In this document: positions 1-13,337 of the stretch, piece after piece | Layout: every line of letters begins with the position of its first letter | Numbering within the stretch: position 1 is the stretch's first letter | Origin: Lumnitzera littorea | Taxonomy: Eukaryota > Streptophyta > Magnoliopsida > Myrtales > Combretaceae | DNA length: 64,000 nt | NCBI GenBank assembly: GCA_024138015.1 | Contig: JAMXBB010000011.1 | Span: forward strand, 26,597,984 to 26,661,983 | Direction: 5' to 3' | The notes under the pieces: model-generated | Told to the model about the DNA's origin: nothing | The model's input: only the letters and a program-made list of their open reading frames with translations | Databases searched by the model: none | Position numbers and translations under genes: made by a program

Positions 1-439
1 AATTATCCCTCTGCACGAGTACAACACCTTCAAATGGTGTCCGGAGGTCAAAAGAAAGAAACTTTTCAAGCTAAAACTTTCTAATGTCATTATATTCGGG
101 ATAGAGATAAAACTCTGGTGATGTCATAAGCTATCAATTTTTCGTGAAGCTGATGACATTGAAAAGTTACTTCTTTTGCGTATTGATAGGTGAACGAGTT
201 CGTCTTACATGACAATCACGTAAAAACCAAGAATCAACTCACATAATTTAGCACGAAATCCGCAACAAACCATGAAAAGGAACCCTAATCACAAAAAATT
301 TCCAACCTGATAGCTAAAATCGCATATAAACTTAATATATCCAGAACATAACAATGAGCAATACATCATTATTCCATATACCTTACAAAATAACCGTTTC
401 CTATATATGTAAAAGAGATTTTTTTAAAGGCATAATCAC
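1..439 (-). other. Intron 1 (part) of the cysteine protease gene
   Basis: This stretch lies directly downstream, on the minus strand, of the exon-1 splice donor of the protease gene, so it should be intron. I found no continuation of the peptidase domain here in any frame: the segment expected next, with the active-site cysteine, is absent. The remaining exons must lie beyond the left edge of the window. Bases 1-200 are less AT-rich than the rest and could be an inserted repeat, but I do not recognise one. Confidence 0.6.
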
Positions 440-907
440 CTGATTCTTAACTTTCGTCACGGCTCCATGTTCTCTCCAGTCAAAATCCTTCGGCAAATTA
501 TCCGTCGGTAGTATCGGAGCCTGGTTCGCATCTTTAGGCAACTTAACCTTACTCCTGAGCCCTAGTAACTTCTTGAATTCGGACGGAGTCAAATCGGAGA
601 ACTGAGTCATCCCATGTACCGCCGAGGGGTCAAGCTTCTGGTTACGTCTGGCTCGGCGTAAGTTAGCCCTAAAAACCTTGAATCTGTAATCATGCTCCTG
701 CTGTGAACCGTACACCTTTTTGTACTTCTTCCTGAAGAGAGAGAAGTGGTGGTGATCGGTTATCACGTTCTCCGATGAGGACGACGACTGATCTCCGACA
801 TCGACGATTTCTCGGATCAACGGATCGAAGTCTTCGACGGCGATGGCATCGACGAAGAGGAGGAGAACAGAGAGAGAAAGAAGAGAGAGAAAACGATAAT
901 GTGCCAT
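440..907 (-). CDS. RD19-like papain-family cysteine protease, exon 1
   Basis: This is the first coding exon (156 codons) of a papain-family (C1A) cysteine protease of the plant RD19/cathepsin-F-like group, secretory or vacuolar enzymes made as proenzymes. The start at 907 opens a hydrophobic signal peptide (residues 1 to about 23). An I29 inhibitor prodomain follows, with the interrupted helix motif HDYRFKVFRANLRRARRNQ and GMTQFSDLT. The mature N-terminus begins near LPKDFDWREHGAV. The reading ends at ...KVKNQ and a CAG|GTGATT donor (GT at 438-439); past it the frame loses homology and soon stops. The catalytic Cys, His and Asn are therefore outside the window. An in-frame ATG 101 codons upstream is rejected as start, because that segment is not protease-like and lies in the CT-rich leader. 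No disabling change is seen in the exon. RD19 genes respond to drought and defence signals in Arabidopsis; regulation here cannot be judged. Confidence 0.9.
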
Positions 908-1300
908 CTTTGGTGTTGAAATTGGGTTAGAGAATGGAAGGGTATTAATAGGGATTTTCGGGCAGACGAGAGGAGTGAGAAACCTAACAGTCTTAGTTAG
1001 GGATTGCTTGTGGAGGAGGAGAAGGAGAAGAAGGCAAATGAAATGATGACACGGGGATGGTTTGAGAGGGGGACCGATGAATGGTAGTTGCTTTGAGGGG
1101 TTATTTTTGGCATTTGCAAAGGGGTTTATTGGTGAAGTCATATAAAATGGATAATGGTATTGCTGGTTTTTTGGGGATTGTGTTGATAACAAAAAAACGG
1201 AATATGGCAACTCTGCTACACTGTTGTTGGTTTTTAATTAATTTTTTCTTGGGATGTGCACTACACGTCGCCTCGTATTTGCAGAGATATATATAAAATA
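908..1300 (-). promoter_or_regulatory. Leader and putative promoter of the protease gene
   Basis: On the minus strand just upstream of the start codon there is a long CT-rich stretch (about 955-1040), typical of plant 5' leaders. TATA-like boxes read TTTTATATG near 1140-1148 and TATATATA near 1287-1294. The nearer box would give a leader of roughly 200 bases. Which box is used cannot be decided from sequence alone. Confidence 0.4.
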
Positions 1301-4103
1301 AGATGGTTATGGCGTTCCCTTTAACGAATATTACCGTATCATGCACCGCAATGTGTGTGGAAAATTTAACATTTGATTTTATTATTTCTTCATTATACCA
1401 TGACATGACAATAGATTTGTTTATAGATATCCATAAATATCATTTACTTAACAAAATCATAGATAAAAAATTATAGTAAATTAAATTACTTAAGAAAGCA
1501 AAAAGGATTAGAAAAGTGTCAATTAAATTCTAGCTAATTAACATAATAAGGCAATAATGTATGTAAAATTATGTAGTGATCGTTATTTGTACTTACATAA
1601 ATCATAAGATAACTCAAACAATGAAAATACTTTAAAGTTATGAAAAATACATATAATATAGAAATTCTAATTAGTTGTAATACGAGAGTAATGAAAATCC
1701 ACAACCTAAAACATTGACATGAGAATGAGAAAAGTAAATTGTATTTTATAAAAGTCTATATATAGATATAAAATAAATGATAATAGAGTGATTAATATTT
1801 ACTCTTAACAATTCTACGTAATAATGGCATCTTTTTGACAAATTTTAAAAGATTCTCTAATGAAATCCTCGTTAATTTGCTTTAATAAATTTAGATAGAT
1901 GTATACATAATTTTAAGGTATAAGGAGAATGTGGAGTCTTAAAAAATCGTACTATTATCCTGATAATATAATATAGATAGTAAATTCATGATAGAATTCC
2001 TATTCATTAGAAATACATTAAGTCTTAAATAATCTATTATTTTGTTCACTTGAAAAAAAAAATTCTAATAAGTAAACTAATAGTGGTAAGTAAATGACTT
2101 ATATAACAATTGCTTTTCTAGTGTTTTCTCAACCTATTTTTAACTTGTGAAATTTAGTCTTGATACCTATAAGACGAGTCGTTATGCCATCCTTGAAGCA
2201 AAGATAAGACTAATGCGAAATTTTCAACTTGTGCCTGCTTTGCAAACACGAGTAAGTTATAAACTCAAACGAAGATCACTAACTTTCCAACATGTGGGAA
2301 TCACCAGTTAAACTTTACAATATATGAACGAATTCTCAATATTCCTCTTTTATCAACATGTCAACATGGAAAACCTTAACACATTCACTTGTAAGATCAT
2401 CGATGTACTCTTATTGGGCACAACTTATAATTTAGCAACATATAAAATAAAACCTTCAATATGATACTTGACACCTTGCTTTATATCTCTTCTAAATACA
2501 TAACAACTAGCTCCTCAACTAACTCATAATTAAGTCTCCAAATACCTGTGTCATAATCATTTATTGCATAAATTATAAGAAACCTCATCCCCTACCTACA
2601 ATTCAAACCTTACTAGGATTAATTTACCATATTACATTCTTCATAGACTAGTTGGCCAACTCACCATACTTAAGCCGATAAACAAAAGTCTTGAAGAATT
2701 AAGTACTTGATAATAAGCCACCTGCTACCACCTTGAATTGTATTAAAGATATACATGTCTCTGACATTATTTTTACATACTAAATCAAACATTACATTAT
2801 AGGATATGTAAAGTAAATAGTAATCCTTAAATATAACTCCAACCAAAAGCTAAAACTCCATGAGTTGCTTGTTAATGCTCTTAAACACCCAAATGTGCCG
2901 ATTTTGCTCTTAAAGTACAATCTTTGATATTTGAGGTCAGTAAAAACTAATCCTTTAATTCATATTTGGGATAAGTGAATACAACAAACCAAACGAAGAT
3001 AGAGAGTACATAATACTTGTGGGTGTGAGGGTTTAAATGTGAAGGATTATGTGTATGCTACGTGTGAAGTTGCATTATACATGACTAGAGAAATGATATG
3101 AGTGACTCGTGTGGAATGATTATGAGAGAATTGTAGGGAGGAGGAGAAGGTGGTTTCAATAAGGCTCTAATACTTCAGTCACAGGTAAAAGAGCTCAAAG
3201 GCTTAAAACTCCGCTAATGATTAAGAACGGGGTAGTGTTTATTGAGGTATTTAAGTATTTGATCTTTTACGGTGAGAATTTGATAGAATAACAATGTTCT
3301 TGCCAATTCTCTCTTGTGCAAATAAGAATGGGAGGGGATATTTATAGAGAATAGCCTTTGATCTCATCTGTCGGATCGTAATGACGATTAAGGGCTAAAA
3401 TCAATCCCTTCCTTTTAATGGACTTGAGATGAGCCTACTTTATGAGCTTAGGCCTAAATGGCCTTATTTTATTACTGTGAGCTAAGTTGAGAAAGGTTAG
3501 ATCAAACGGACCGATCCAACGGGCTCTACTCCAAGCCCATTATGCCAAAACTCTCTTAATCATCTCAATAAATTATGGGCTTGGCTCCTCAAGCCCTACC
3601 ACCTTAGCTAAAGGAGTTAAATCTGTTTAATCAATGGGCATAAAGCCTAATATTGAATTTAGCTCTCTACATCAAAATAGCATAATGAAAGCAACTCAAA
3701 TATCATGTTAACATGCTATGATACCATGCAAATGCAAATGCTAGTGTAGTGGCATTCCTCATTTGCTCATCAAGTTCTTATTAATACTAATAACAAGGAT
3801 GCTTACATCTTAACCACTTACTAATACTATTTTTTTTTCTTAATGCCTTTTACCCTAAGGTACTAAATTAAGACATTTCTAAGGTAGTCATTTGCCAATA
3901 TCATTACATCACTATGAAGGCTCATTCATCGTTATGACTACAAAGGTACACTTTAGCATATGCACCATAAAGGTACGCTTCAGCATTCCATTACACTTAG
4001 TCATGCTCATTCATTTTCACCACAAAAGCATGCTTATGAATTTTTACCAAAAAGGCACAATCACTTCTTGAAATGGATCGTCGAAAAGGCAACATACGGC
4101 TAC
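1301..4103. other. AT-rich intergenic DNA, no gene recognised
   Basis: No reading frame with recognisable homology was found. Bases 1400-2100 are extremely AT-rich. From about 2900 to 3700 the minus strand looks transcription-unit-like: a TATAAATA box (3339-3346) is followed by a moderately complex sequence, as in the U3/R part of an LTR or a short gene promoter, but I could not find the partner copy. At 4091-4116 the minus strand reads like an LTR end followed by a degenerate methionine-tRNA primer site; it overlaps the presumed low edge of the next LTR and is ambiguous. Confidence 0.35.
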
Positions 4104-4985
4104 TGATATCATGTAACTAGGGGTTGGTTCGAACTGTGAGGTGGTCTAAAGAGTAAATGGTAGTCGAAGATTGAGTAAAGATTCTCATACATCGACGGTG
4201 GATATAATATATTAATGCCTCACATGAGCTCAGGTCTCCCTTAATATTATGCATAAGTGTGGCCGGGGGGCACTCTCCACTAATCGATACTCATAATGGA
4301 CTAGATAAGAGCAAATAAGAGCAAGAAAAGATACTTAGCTCACATAAGAAAGGGATGTCTAAAATGCTATCATCATTCACTATTGTGGCTATTACAATTT
4401 TCAAGTATTTATAGGATCCAATTAAGGTAAGTCTTAGGTTAGTTTAAACTAGAAAAGGAAAAAAAGGAATAATTTACAAGGGTAGAGCTATAATAAGACA
4501 AAAAGAATATTTGGTTACAAAAAAGATAGTATGGATGTTAGAAAAATAAGGCGTATGTTAGTTGTCCATTTTATGGTCCCATTGATGTTGTTTGCTAAGC
4601 AAAGTAGGTTTTGAGTAGGTTATGTTAGGGTCGGTAGCTTAGATGTTCTAGTTTGATGAAGGGCTAGTCCAAGAGGTTATCTAGTGTTAGGTTGACCTCG
4701 ACATGTCTCCTTGAGATCAAGTTAGTTTAGCTTCAGTAATGTGTCAAGTCAACAATATGTGGGTTTAATGCTTGACCTTGGATTGATGTATTGTAGAGGG
4801 GTCAGCTTGGCAATAGGTCGGTCACCTTTGCAGTCTCTTAGATGAGGTAAAGAGTAAAGAAACTCGATAGGTCGGAATGAAGAGTGCATTGCTCTTCATA
4901 GTTTAACTCCCTTCGTATAACTTAATGAACCATATGAGCAACTTCTTGAGCTCGGGAGCATGTGATTGGTTCGTGGTCTCTATCA
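4104..4985 (-). repeat. 3' LTR of element A (beta family)
   Basis: The minus-strand start is TGATAGAGACCACG at 4985, directly after the polypurine run AGGGGA (4986-4991). The body aligns by eye with the LTRs at 27798-28736 and 37170-38125, for example the segment containing CATATGAG and AACTCCC. A TATAAATA box sits at 4406-4413 (minus). The low-coordinate end is uncertain, because about the last 40 bases do not align with the other copies. Confidence 0.75.
4406..4413 (-). promoter_or_regulatory. LTR TATA box, element A
   Basis: TATAAATA on the minus strand, at a place in the LTR equivalent to the boxes of the solo LTR at 27798-28736 and of the LTR of element H. Confidence 0.5.
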
Positions 4986-4989
4986 TCCC

Positions 4990-7900
4990 CTAAATTTGGC
5001 TTAACTTCACATTGCTCGTCTTTAGGAGTATATGGGTGGAGGTCGACAATGTTAAAGGAGTCTGAAACTCTGTATTCTTCAAGTAGTTCAATCTTGTAGG
5101 ATTAGGATTATGATTGATCTTTTCAAGCACTTTAAATCGTTTGTCGGCCTTGGGAAATAACTTACTCTTCCTCAAACTTAGGAATCGTTTCTTACTAATA
5201 TGGATCCAAACCAAGTCGCCTGGCTGAAATTCCCTATTTTTCTATCTTCGGGCCTCATCTCTTGAGCTTTGTAGCAACTCAGGTTAGATGCTCTATAACC
5301 TTTTAATGCATTGCTCCGATGGCCTCAAATCTTCCTATGGCTGATTGATCATCTTCCTAACTCAAAAGGGGCATCTAGTCTAATGGGAACTTAGGATTAA
5401 ACACCTATATGCGACCTTAAATGGTGACATGTTCATGATATTGTGGGCGATCCTATTATAAGTGGACTCAATTTTTGGCAAGCATAGATCCCAATAGACC
5501 ATGTTTTGACCAACAACAACTTGGAGTACAGTTCCCATTATCCTATTGATAACCTCAGTTTCCTTATCCAATTGTGGATGACAAGACATATTATACAATA
5601 GTTAGTTCCCATTCATCCCCATAATGTTTTCCAAAAGTAGCTCATGTACTTTAGGTCTCGGTCCAAAACAATTGTCCTAAGTACTCCATGAAGTTTGATG
5701 ACCTCCTACAAGAAAAGAAAAGAGACAACCAAAGTGTCATTAGTTTTAGTGCAGGGCACAAAGTACCATCTTATCGAATTGGTCAACGACCATTATGATG
5801 GAGTCCTTCCTTCAAGACATCCTTGGTAACCTTAACATGAAGTTGATGTTCAACTCGGACCATAGTTTGGTTGGGATTGACAATGGTAAAATTGTCCTTG
5901 CTTGGCTCAACTCTTTGCTTTTCTGTAGGTAGCTCACCTTTTCAGCATTGCTTGGACATCCTTCATCATCTTTGGCCAAAAGAGTCTCAAGGATAGTACC
6001 TCATGAGCTCGGTGCTTACTAAAATGTCCAAATAACCCTCCACCATGCTCTTCACACATTAGTAGCTCTCTTATGTAATGGGTCATGATATACAATCTCC
6101 TTTTCCTAAATAAATATCCGTCTTCCCTGTGATAGTTATCAAGTGTTCGGCTTTCTTCATACCAGGTATAGATTGGACCAAAATGTGGATCCTTAGCATA
6201 CAAGTCCTTAATCATAGAAAATCCCAATAATTAAGTCTGTAATTTGATTAAGAGAGCATGCTGTCTTGATAAGGCGTCAGCCATTACATTATTCTTTTCA
6301 TTCTTGTACTTCATGACATAAAAAAATCCCTCCATAAACTCGACTCACTAGGTTTGTCTTTGAGACAGCTTGGGCTGGCTCTTCAGATATCTCAAAGATT
6401 CATTATCGATGTAGATCACAAACTCTTTGGGTAGCAAATAATGTTACCATATAGTTAGGGCATAGATTAAGGAGTAAAACTCCTTATCATAAACAGAATA
6501 GTTGAGTGTAGCTCTTTTAAGCTTTTTATAGAAGTAAGCAATAGGTCGGCCCTCCTGCATCAATACAGCACCTATGCCTAGTCTGGATACGTCATACTCA
6601 ACTTTAAACACTTTGTCAAAGCTCGATAGAGCTAAGATAGGCGTTGTAGTCAACTTCTCCTTTACTTCTTCAAAACTCCTATATTCTCTCTCTCCTCACT
6701 TGAACTCAACATTCTTCTTTGACAACTTTGTAAGTAGGCCTATGATTGTATTGAAATTCCTTATAAACTGGTGATAAAATGATGCTAAGACATGGAAGCT
6801 TTGCACGCCGGTTGAATAGGTTGGTACACGTCATTCAGTAATCACTCGTAACTTCTTATCATCAACTTGGATGCCACTACTACTCACAAAAAACCTTAAA
6901 AAGATTACTTCAGGTTGGCAATAGTTACATTTCTTCATATTGGCATAAAGCTTTTTGGCTCGAAGTTTTGAAAAGACTACTCGAAGATGCTCTTGGTGAG
7001 TCTCTAGATCAGGATTATAGACTAGGATGTCATTGAAATGTACTACCACAAATTTCACTATTTCCTTAGTAGTTCTCAGAGTATATGGTTCATCAATTGC
7101 ATAAACATGATAGGTGCATTTAATAGTTGGAATAGCATCACAAGCCATTCATACAATTTGTGGTAGGTCTTAAATGCAGTCATCCATTCATCTCCCTTTT
7201 ACATTCGGACTTGATGATGCCTTGATTTGAGATCAATCTTAGAAAATACTCTTGCTCCATTCAAGTCATCCAGCCTATCATTAAGCTTTGGTACAGGATA
7301 CCTGTACTTGATAGTAATGCAATTGATGGCTCGACTATCTACATACATCCCTCATATCCCATCTTTCTTTGGTACCAATAAGGCTAGCATGGTACACAGG
7401 CTTAGGGACTCTTACATATACCCTTTCCTGAATAACTCATCCATCTACTTTTGTAGCTTAACAGCCTGTTCAAGGTTCAGCCTATAGATAGGCTTGTTCG
7501 GCAGTGTAACTCCTGGTTGCAAGACAATTGCATGTTCAATACTTCGGTTGGGAGGTAGGCCTTTTAGCAGTTCACCTAGGAATAGGTCGGCAAATTCATC
7601 CAGTAAGGACTTCACCTCAATAGGTAGCAATTCCTCTTCTAATCTCCTCATCTCCAGTAGCCTTTTGACTAGCAAATATGTTGACTCTTCAAGCTTCATT
7701 TCTTTTTTCAACTTAACTCGGGTCATCACCAAAGCCTCTTTCTTCAAAGCTCGACTCAATTGAGTTTGCATGTTTTTAACTTGTCCGGTAGTCATAAGGC
7801 TTAACTTTACCTTCATGCCCTCATGATTTAGGGAAAATGTGTTCTTCCTTCCATTGTACATCGCATTCTGATTAAACATCCATGGCTATCCAAGAAGAAT

Positions 7901-8260
7901 GTGGGATGCACTCATGGGTAACATATCACAAAGCATTTCATCTCGATAGTTTCCAATATTAATAGGCATGGTCACTTGTTTATTTACTTATAGGGCTCCC
8001 TTGTCATTGAGCCAGTACAGTTTATATGGCTTAGGGTAAGGCTTAGTTGGCAACTTCAATTGTTAGATCATGAAAGCAGATGTTACATTAGTGTAGCTAC
8101 TATTATCAACAATTAAGGTACATATCGACCCATTCACCTTATAGCCAATGTGGAATAAATTCTCTCACTGCTCGTTCTCTAGTATACGATTTACACTCAT
8201 CACTCTCCTCAACACCGTTGTTGCAGGCATAAAATTACCCTCTTTAGTGTAAATGATCTC
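4990..8260 (-). pseudogene. pol: Degenerate pol polyprotein of element A
   Basis: Would encode protease, RT, RNase H and integrase. From 5' to 3' on the minus strand: protease active-site region near 8080-8125 reads IVDNSSYTN, so the aspartate is kept but the following residues differ from D-S/T-G. The protease-RT linker is at 7445-7879. RT palm is at 6831-7148, with HFNDILVYN where the family has a YxDD box, so the catalytic centre is altered. RNase H is at 6444-6653 (KVEYDVSRLGIGAVLMQEG). The His2Cys2 zinc region of integrase is at 5934-6227, the integrase core at 5380-5830, and the GPY/F-like C-terminus at 4990-5214 (SKKRFLSLRKSKLFP). Several stops and frameshifts separate these blocks, so no functional product is expected. 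Confidence 0.85.
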
Positions 8261-8369
8261 CTCCTCCTCATACTGTTGTAGGCATGAAATTATCCTCTTT
8301 ACTATAAATCCTCCTCCTCAATCTCCTTGTCAATACTATCAATCTCAATGGTTGGCATCTCTCCTTTGA

Positions 8370-8545
8370 TTACTATTACTCTCCTGTTCGGACATTATAC
8401 AACCATGTGTCTAAACCCTTGACACTTAAAATATTTGATCTCACTAGTCTTCCTACATGAGCTCTAGCCCTTCTTGAACTTCCTTAAAATCTCCTTCTCC
8501 TTTACTTGGGAAGAATGAGTAGGTCGAACCTCAACTTGTTTGGAC
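8370..8545 (-). pseudogene. gag: gag C-terminal fragment of element A with CCHC knuckle
   Basis: Only the nucleocapsid end of gag remains. The knuckle, at about 8385-8445, reads FKCQGFRHMVV then a stop then C. A basic segment upstream (8450-8535) matches the corresponding part of the other elements. Homology ends near 8545, at a point where about 27 bases of the knuckle itself are repeated. Confidence 0.65.
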
Positions 8546-11500
8546 ATTACACAACCATGTGTCTACCAACATATCTTACCCTTCTAAACATAATCTCTAA
8601 ACACATTGGTTTTGTATAAATATCTTGATAGCTTACTTTTTCCTAATCAAAGACCAGAGCATATTGATGCTTCTGATCTTACACAACCCATTTCCATTTG
8701 AATCGATACCAATATTAGATAATCTATTTCTCATTTAAGTTATGACAAATATTCTAGTTCTTTCTCTAATGTACAAAGATACAAAAGGCACCAAGCTAGC
8801 TTCAAGATTACATCCATGTTATATAAGTGAATTCACTAGTTGATTTGGCATATGCACTATTTCCATCGTAATCTTCTTCCCAAATTACAAAATATCCCAT
8901 TTTTCATTTTGATTCATTCATCCATTATCTTAAGGTGTATATAGCTTCATCAAAGAATGTGTTCGCAATCTAAAAACTATGCAACTATCATGAGGTAAAA
9001 TAACACACAATTGGTAGAAGCTATTAATAAAGAGCTATTAATTCTTGAATCAAATCATACAAGTGAAGCATTGTTAAAAAGAGATATGCTTGACGTTTCT
9101 TACATTCTTGCCTTATTTTGTTGGCCTCATTTTTTTTACATGTGCTTTCCTTGAGTTTTTCAAGTTAATATGGTTGAATTAGTTGAGAAGATGTTCTTTG
9201 TTAATAACAATAATGATTAGATTTTATTTTTACTTTACTGCATTCTCTCTCTCTTTGGGTTTTCTGTTTGGCAAAGGTTTTGTTTTCAATTGAACTTGCA
9301 ATAAGGTCGGTTTCCATTCTATTCTTAGTTTATTATGTTTCTTCTCCTTTATATGAATTTTTTCATCCACTTCTATTTGATTACTGAGAAAAAGAATCAA
9401 ACCTTTTTTTTTTTTTATTTTAGGTAATTGTAAAAATAAAATTTTGCTTTCAATATTCTTTAAGTTTTGTGATAAATTCGTTACATTACAACTTTAATTT
9501 CAAGATCATAAGCTAATGAGTTTCATGGAAAAATGAAAAAAAGAAAAAGAATGGTATAACTTAATTTTAGTTTGTCATCAATTCATTGTCCATATGGTTG
9601 CAAGAGCAGTAAAAAAGCAGTTTTAGAGAGTTAGGTTATTTAGAGCCATTAATAGGGTGTTTTGTATTTTACATTGTTGTTAGATAAATAGGGTCCTATG
9701 CATATGCATTGGAAATCCATGCTTTATTTGTCCAATAGTTGCTAAATGCTTTTAGGCTACTAGAAACTTTTTTTTTTTTTTTTTAGTTTGGTAGTACCAA
9801 GTCATTAAGTGTCCTTAAGACCATACCTTATGCAATTTGATAAGTGATTTCCTTTTTTATTGGGTAATTAAAGTACAAAATCAAATAAACCTTTCATTTT
9901 CTTTTGCTTTCTAAGGTAACTATATTCATTACTATTGATAATTTTAATTTCATGATTTAATGAAAGTTTTTTTTTTAATGGATGTGGATTATTTGATTTA
10001 TTTTTTTTTGGTAATTAAAGCATAAAATCAAGTGACTATCTTCAACTTAGTAAGGTTATCGTGGGGGTTGTAGCGTAATGCTATTTATTCAGTGAACTTT
10101 ATATGTATTTTGATCGGACATATTTTTGATCCACTATCTAAGAGATATTTCATTTTACATGAGCATTGATGAAGAGGCTTGAATTTGCATGGATAATTTT
10201 TGGAGATATTAACAATACAAGTGCATTGCCGTTTTGCGTCCATAAAAGCGAGGCTGATGCTGAATATTAAGGGAAGGGGAAGAAAACAGAATTTTCATAA
10301 AAGTGATGACTATGTTGTTTTGAATAGGTTTGTCTTATTCCTAAGAGTTTTAAAGGTAATACCTCTATTTAAGAATATATATATAACAACCCAAAGTATC
10401 TTAGTAATTTTGAGATTTTTGATCCGTCTAGATTTGAAATATATTTTTACAGCTACTCCTGAATCATATGTTCTTTTTTTACTTTTATATTGTAAATGAT
10501 TAAAACTTGTTTCCACATATTTGTTAACCACTGTAATAGTTTCTCCTTATGTAAGTTGCTCTAAAGCCTTATTCATTCATGCCATTTAGCAACAGTACAT
10601 CTGTGCCTTGGTAATAAACTTTCCAAAATGGTGATATTTGTTTTGATCTACTATTTAGGCATAAAACTTACAACTATCTCATGCATCCAAGTATATTACA
10701 AGCTAAAGGTTTAGAAGAATGTAACCGTTTTATTATATATATATATTTTTTAAATAGGGGAAATATATCCAAAAAAAGTTGGCCTAATTAAGGGAGACAA
10801 TTTAGTGAAAATATATTTGTTTATTTAATTGTGATATACATATAGAGTACATTTCATTTCACAATCATAATAGTTATAATGGGATTTTGTTTATTTAAAA
10901 ATTTTTGAAACTTTTTCAATATAAGTTAGAAATACCTCTCTTAATAACTTAATTTAGTGAACAGTGGTACCTTAATAATTTAATACACTAACAACAACAC
11001 GAATAAATAACTCAAAATAAAGAAATAGAGAAGAGAAAAGAAAGTCAAGTTCAGAATTTTAAAAAGCTTCAGTCTTCTACTGACTGTTCTTTTTTAACTC
11101 TATTATTAGGGAACCGGTTTTTTTTATTGGTGCTGTTCCACTTGATCCATTATATAAAAACAAATCATAAGAAGTTTACACATTTTTACTGCACTTAGCC
11201 TTCACAAATTTATACTCTGCCCATCTAATCTCTCTATAGTCTAGGTTAATAACAACTGTATAAAGTACAATCAAACTTCTCTCAAACAACACTTAAACAA
11301 TAAATACTGTTTACAAAACAGAAGTGAGAAGAACAATATTAATCTTAGATAGATTAGCATAGAAACAAAAGTGAAGAGTATTGAATATGTAGCTTTAGTT
11401 CAACTCTCTGAAGAAGTCCTTGAGAAGTGTTCTGTATTTTTTTATACAGTAAGCAATGATCACAATTAGTGTATAAGATTTTTCTTCTTAGAAAATGTAC

Positions 11501-13337
11501 TCAATATTTTGAATAGTCTCTTCCTTTATATTGAAGTTCTTCAATGGCTAGATTGTTGATGATTATCTCTTCCTCGTGTTTATCCAATCCCAACATTTAA
11601 AAAGATGATTCGTAGATATTTGGAAAAAATCTTAAAGTCTGAATTTTAATTTGATCTTATCTCAATTAGATCTCTTTTATTAGATATACTTGATCAGCAA
11701 CTCCAAATAATCTTAAAATTTGAATTTGATATCCCCTAAAATTTGAAATCTTCCTTATTCATCTTTAAACTTAGATATTTTCTTTAATTATTTGAAAAAA
11801 TTAATTCACTTAGCAATAATCCTCATGGATCTTAATTCTTACTTATGTAAAACAGGATTAAGTGTATTTCTTTAATACACCAAATCTAATGAAGCTAAAC
11901 CTTATTCACTTCGAATATGATGTTGTATTATTTTTTAGAGTTACTCAACCAACTATTTGAATAACCTTCTAAAGATATTTCAGTTTACTTATCTTCAAAG
12001 TCTCTGAACAATTTTTTAAAGCATTATGCTAACTCTTCTTATATGAGTTTCTGAAGCAAACTTTTTGAATACATTCCAAACTTTTTTCTTTTCATAAGAT
12101 TCAAACCTTTTGAATAAGTTTTTGAAAGAAACTTAATTTACAATTTAAACATTTTAAAAAATTGTATGAATATCTATACACTTGTTAGTACATTAGTAAA
12201 AACTTATAACATGTTTTGTTATCATAAAAAACAAATTATGAAACTTAACAAACTCCAACCTATATTTTGGAAAGTCTCATTGAACAAAAGCAACATGTAT
12301 CCACCTGACCATGACATCTTTATCTAAAGTCGTTAACATTTTTTTTTTTCGTCCTCCTGTTTTAGTTTTTCCCCCTTATGCATCAATGCGGCCATTCAAT
12401 TTCTTTTATGATAAAAAAATTACACAATATACTAATATAACTTAACATTGTTATGGTTTAAAATGAAGTCTCTTTATGATAAATATTTAAACTAATAGAT
12501 AAATTATAAGAAAACCATAAAATGTATTAATAAAAAAAAAAAAAAACACTTCGTGGATATAAGAATATCATTCCAATAATATATAGAATAGATGATTAGA
12601 TAGTGTTGTTCTCATTATTGTTTTTCTAACTTTCTTAACAAGATTTTTTTAAAGGAGACTGTAATCAATTGATTTTCCTTTGCATTTTTATATTACATCT
12701 TCAATGAGATTAAATTTAATCTTATTAACTAATCTAATTGTCTTAGAAAAATAAGAAACCTAATGCTTTAAATGTTCTGATTTTAGCTAAATGCAAATTA
12801 TATGTCAAAGACCAATATTGTATTATATGCCATTGTTTGAACCCATGAAAAATTGCTCAAAGCCAATTAGAGATCATAATTTTTCTATTTAAGGGAAACC
12901 TTTGAGTTTAGTTTATCAACTTTGTTAAATTTTCTTTTTTTTTTTTTCCAATACAAATTTTTAGTTAAAGACTAAGATTTGGATACCATAAAATTTGTCT
13001 ATATATATAATGTCTTAAGCCAAAAATAGTGAATAATCAAGCTAACAAATACTAATTGACGCATTTTAACCATTTGGTCTTAAAAGTTTCAAGCTTACGT
13101 TAATAAGGTGTTCACAATAATAGCCTTCTAATCTAGTACCGCAATCTTTCACAAATCATATGGGACACTTAACCATTGGGTCTTACAATCTTTTCTCCTT
13201 AAACACGTGACGTCCTTGTCGTAAGACCTTATAATTGGGCCCAGATATTCTCCCTTTTTTTATGAATGATTCGAACAACTCACATGTTTGCCCCTCCACT
13301 CTCATTGTTGAGGAGTTTGGTAAGTAGACTAAGCGTA
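8546..13337. other. AT-rich DNA between elements A and B, nothing recognised
   Basis: I see no coding region that I can support. The stretch contains many homopolymer runs (T12 near 9403, T14 near 9771, A14 near 12533). Bases 8570-9000 have moderate complexity and may be an old insertion, but no domain can be named. A plus frame of 99 codons at 10200-10499 has no homology that I recognise and is probably chance. Confidence 0.4.

Larger units (their letters stand above)
4104..8545 (-). mobile_element. Ty3/gypsy element A, 5'-truncated
   Basis: Remnant of a Ty3/gypsy (Metaviridae-type) LTR retrotransposon. From high to low coordinates it carries a gag fragment with a CCHC knuckle, protease, RT, RNase H, integrase, a polypurine tract and a 3' LTR. 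The 5' LTR and most of gag are missing: homology stops near 8545. Its LTR belongs to the beta family, shared with the solo LTR at 27798-28736 and with element H. Confidence 0.85.

Noticed and set aside
908..1210. Upstream extension of the protease frame to an ATG at 1210
   Set aside because: The extra 101 residues have no protease or signal character and fall in the CT-rich leader; the ATG at 907 gives a proper signal peptide.
8640..8860. Faint resemblance to the segment before a copia-type RT
   Set aside because: Only a few residues (ISHLSYDKYSSS) are suggestive and frames break at once; not enough for a call.
10200..10499. 99-codon plus-strand frame in AT-rich DNA
   Set aside because: No homology that I recognise, no start context or codon pattern, and an overlapping minus frame of similar length.
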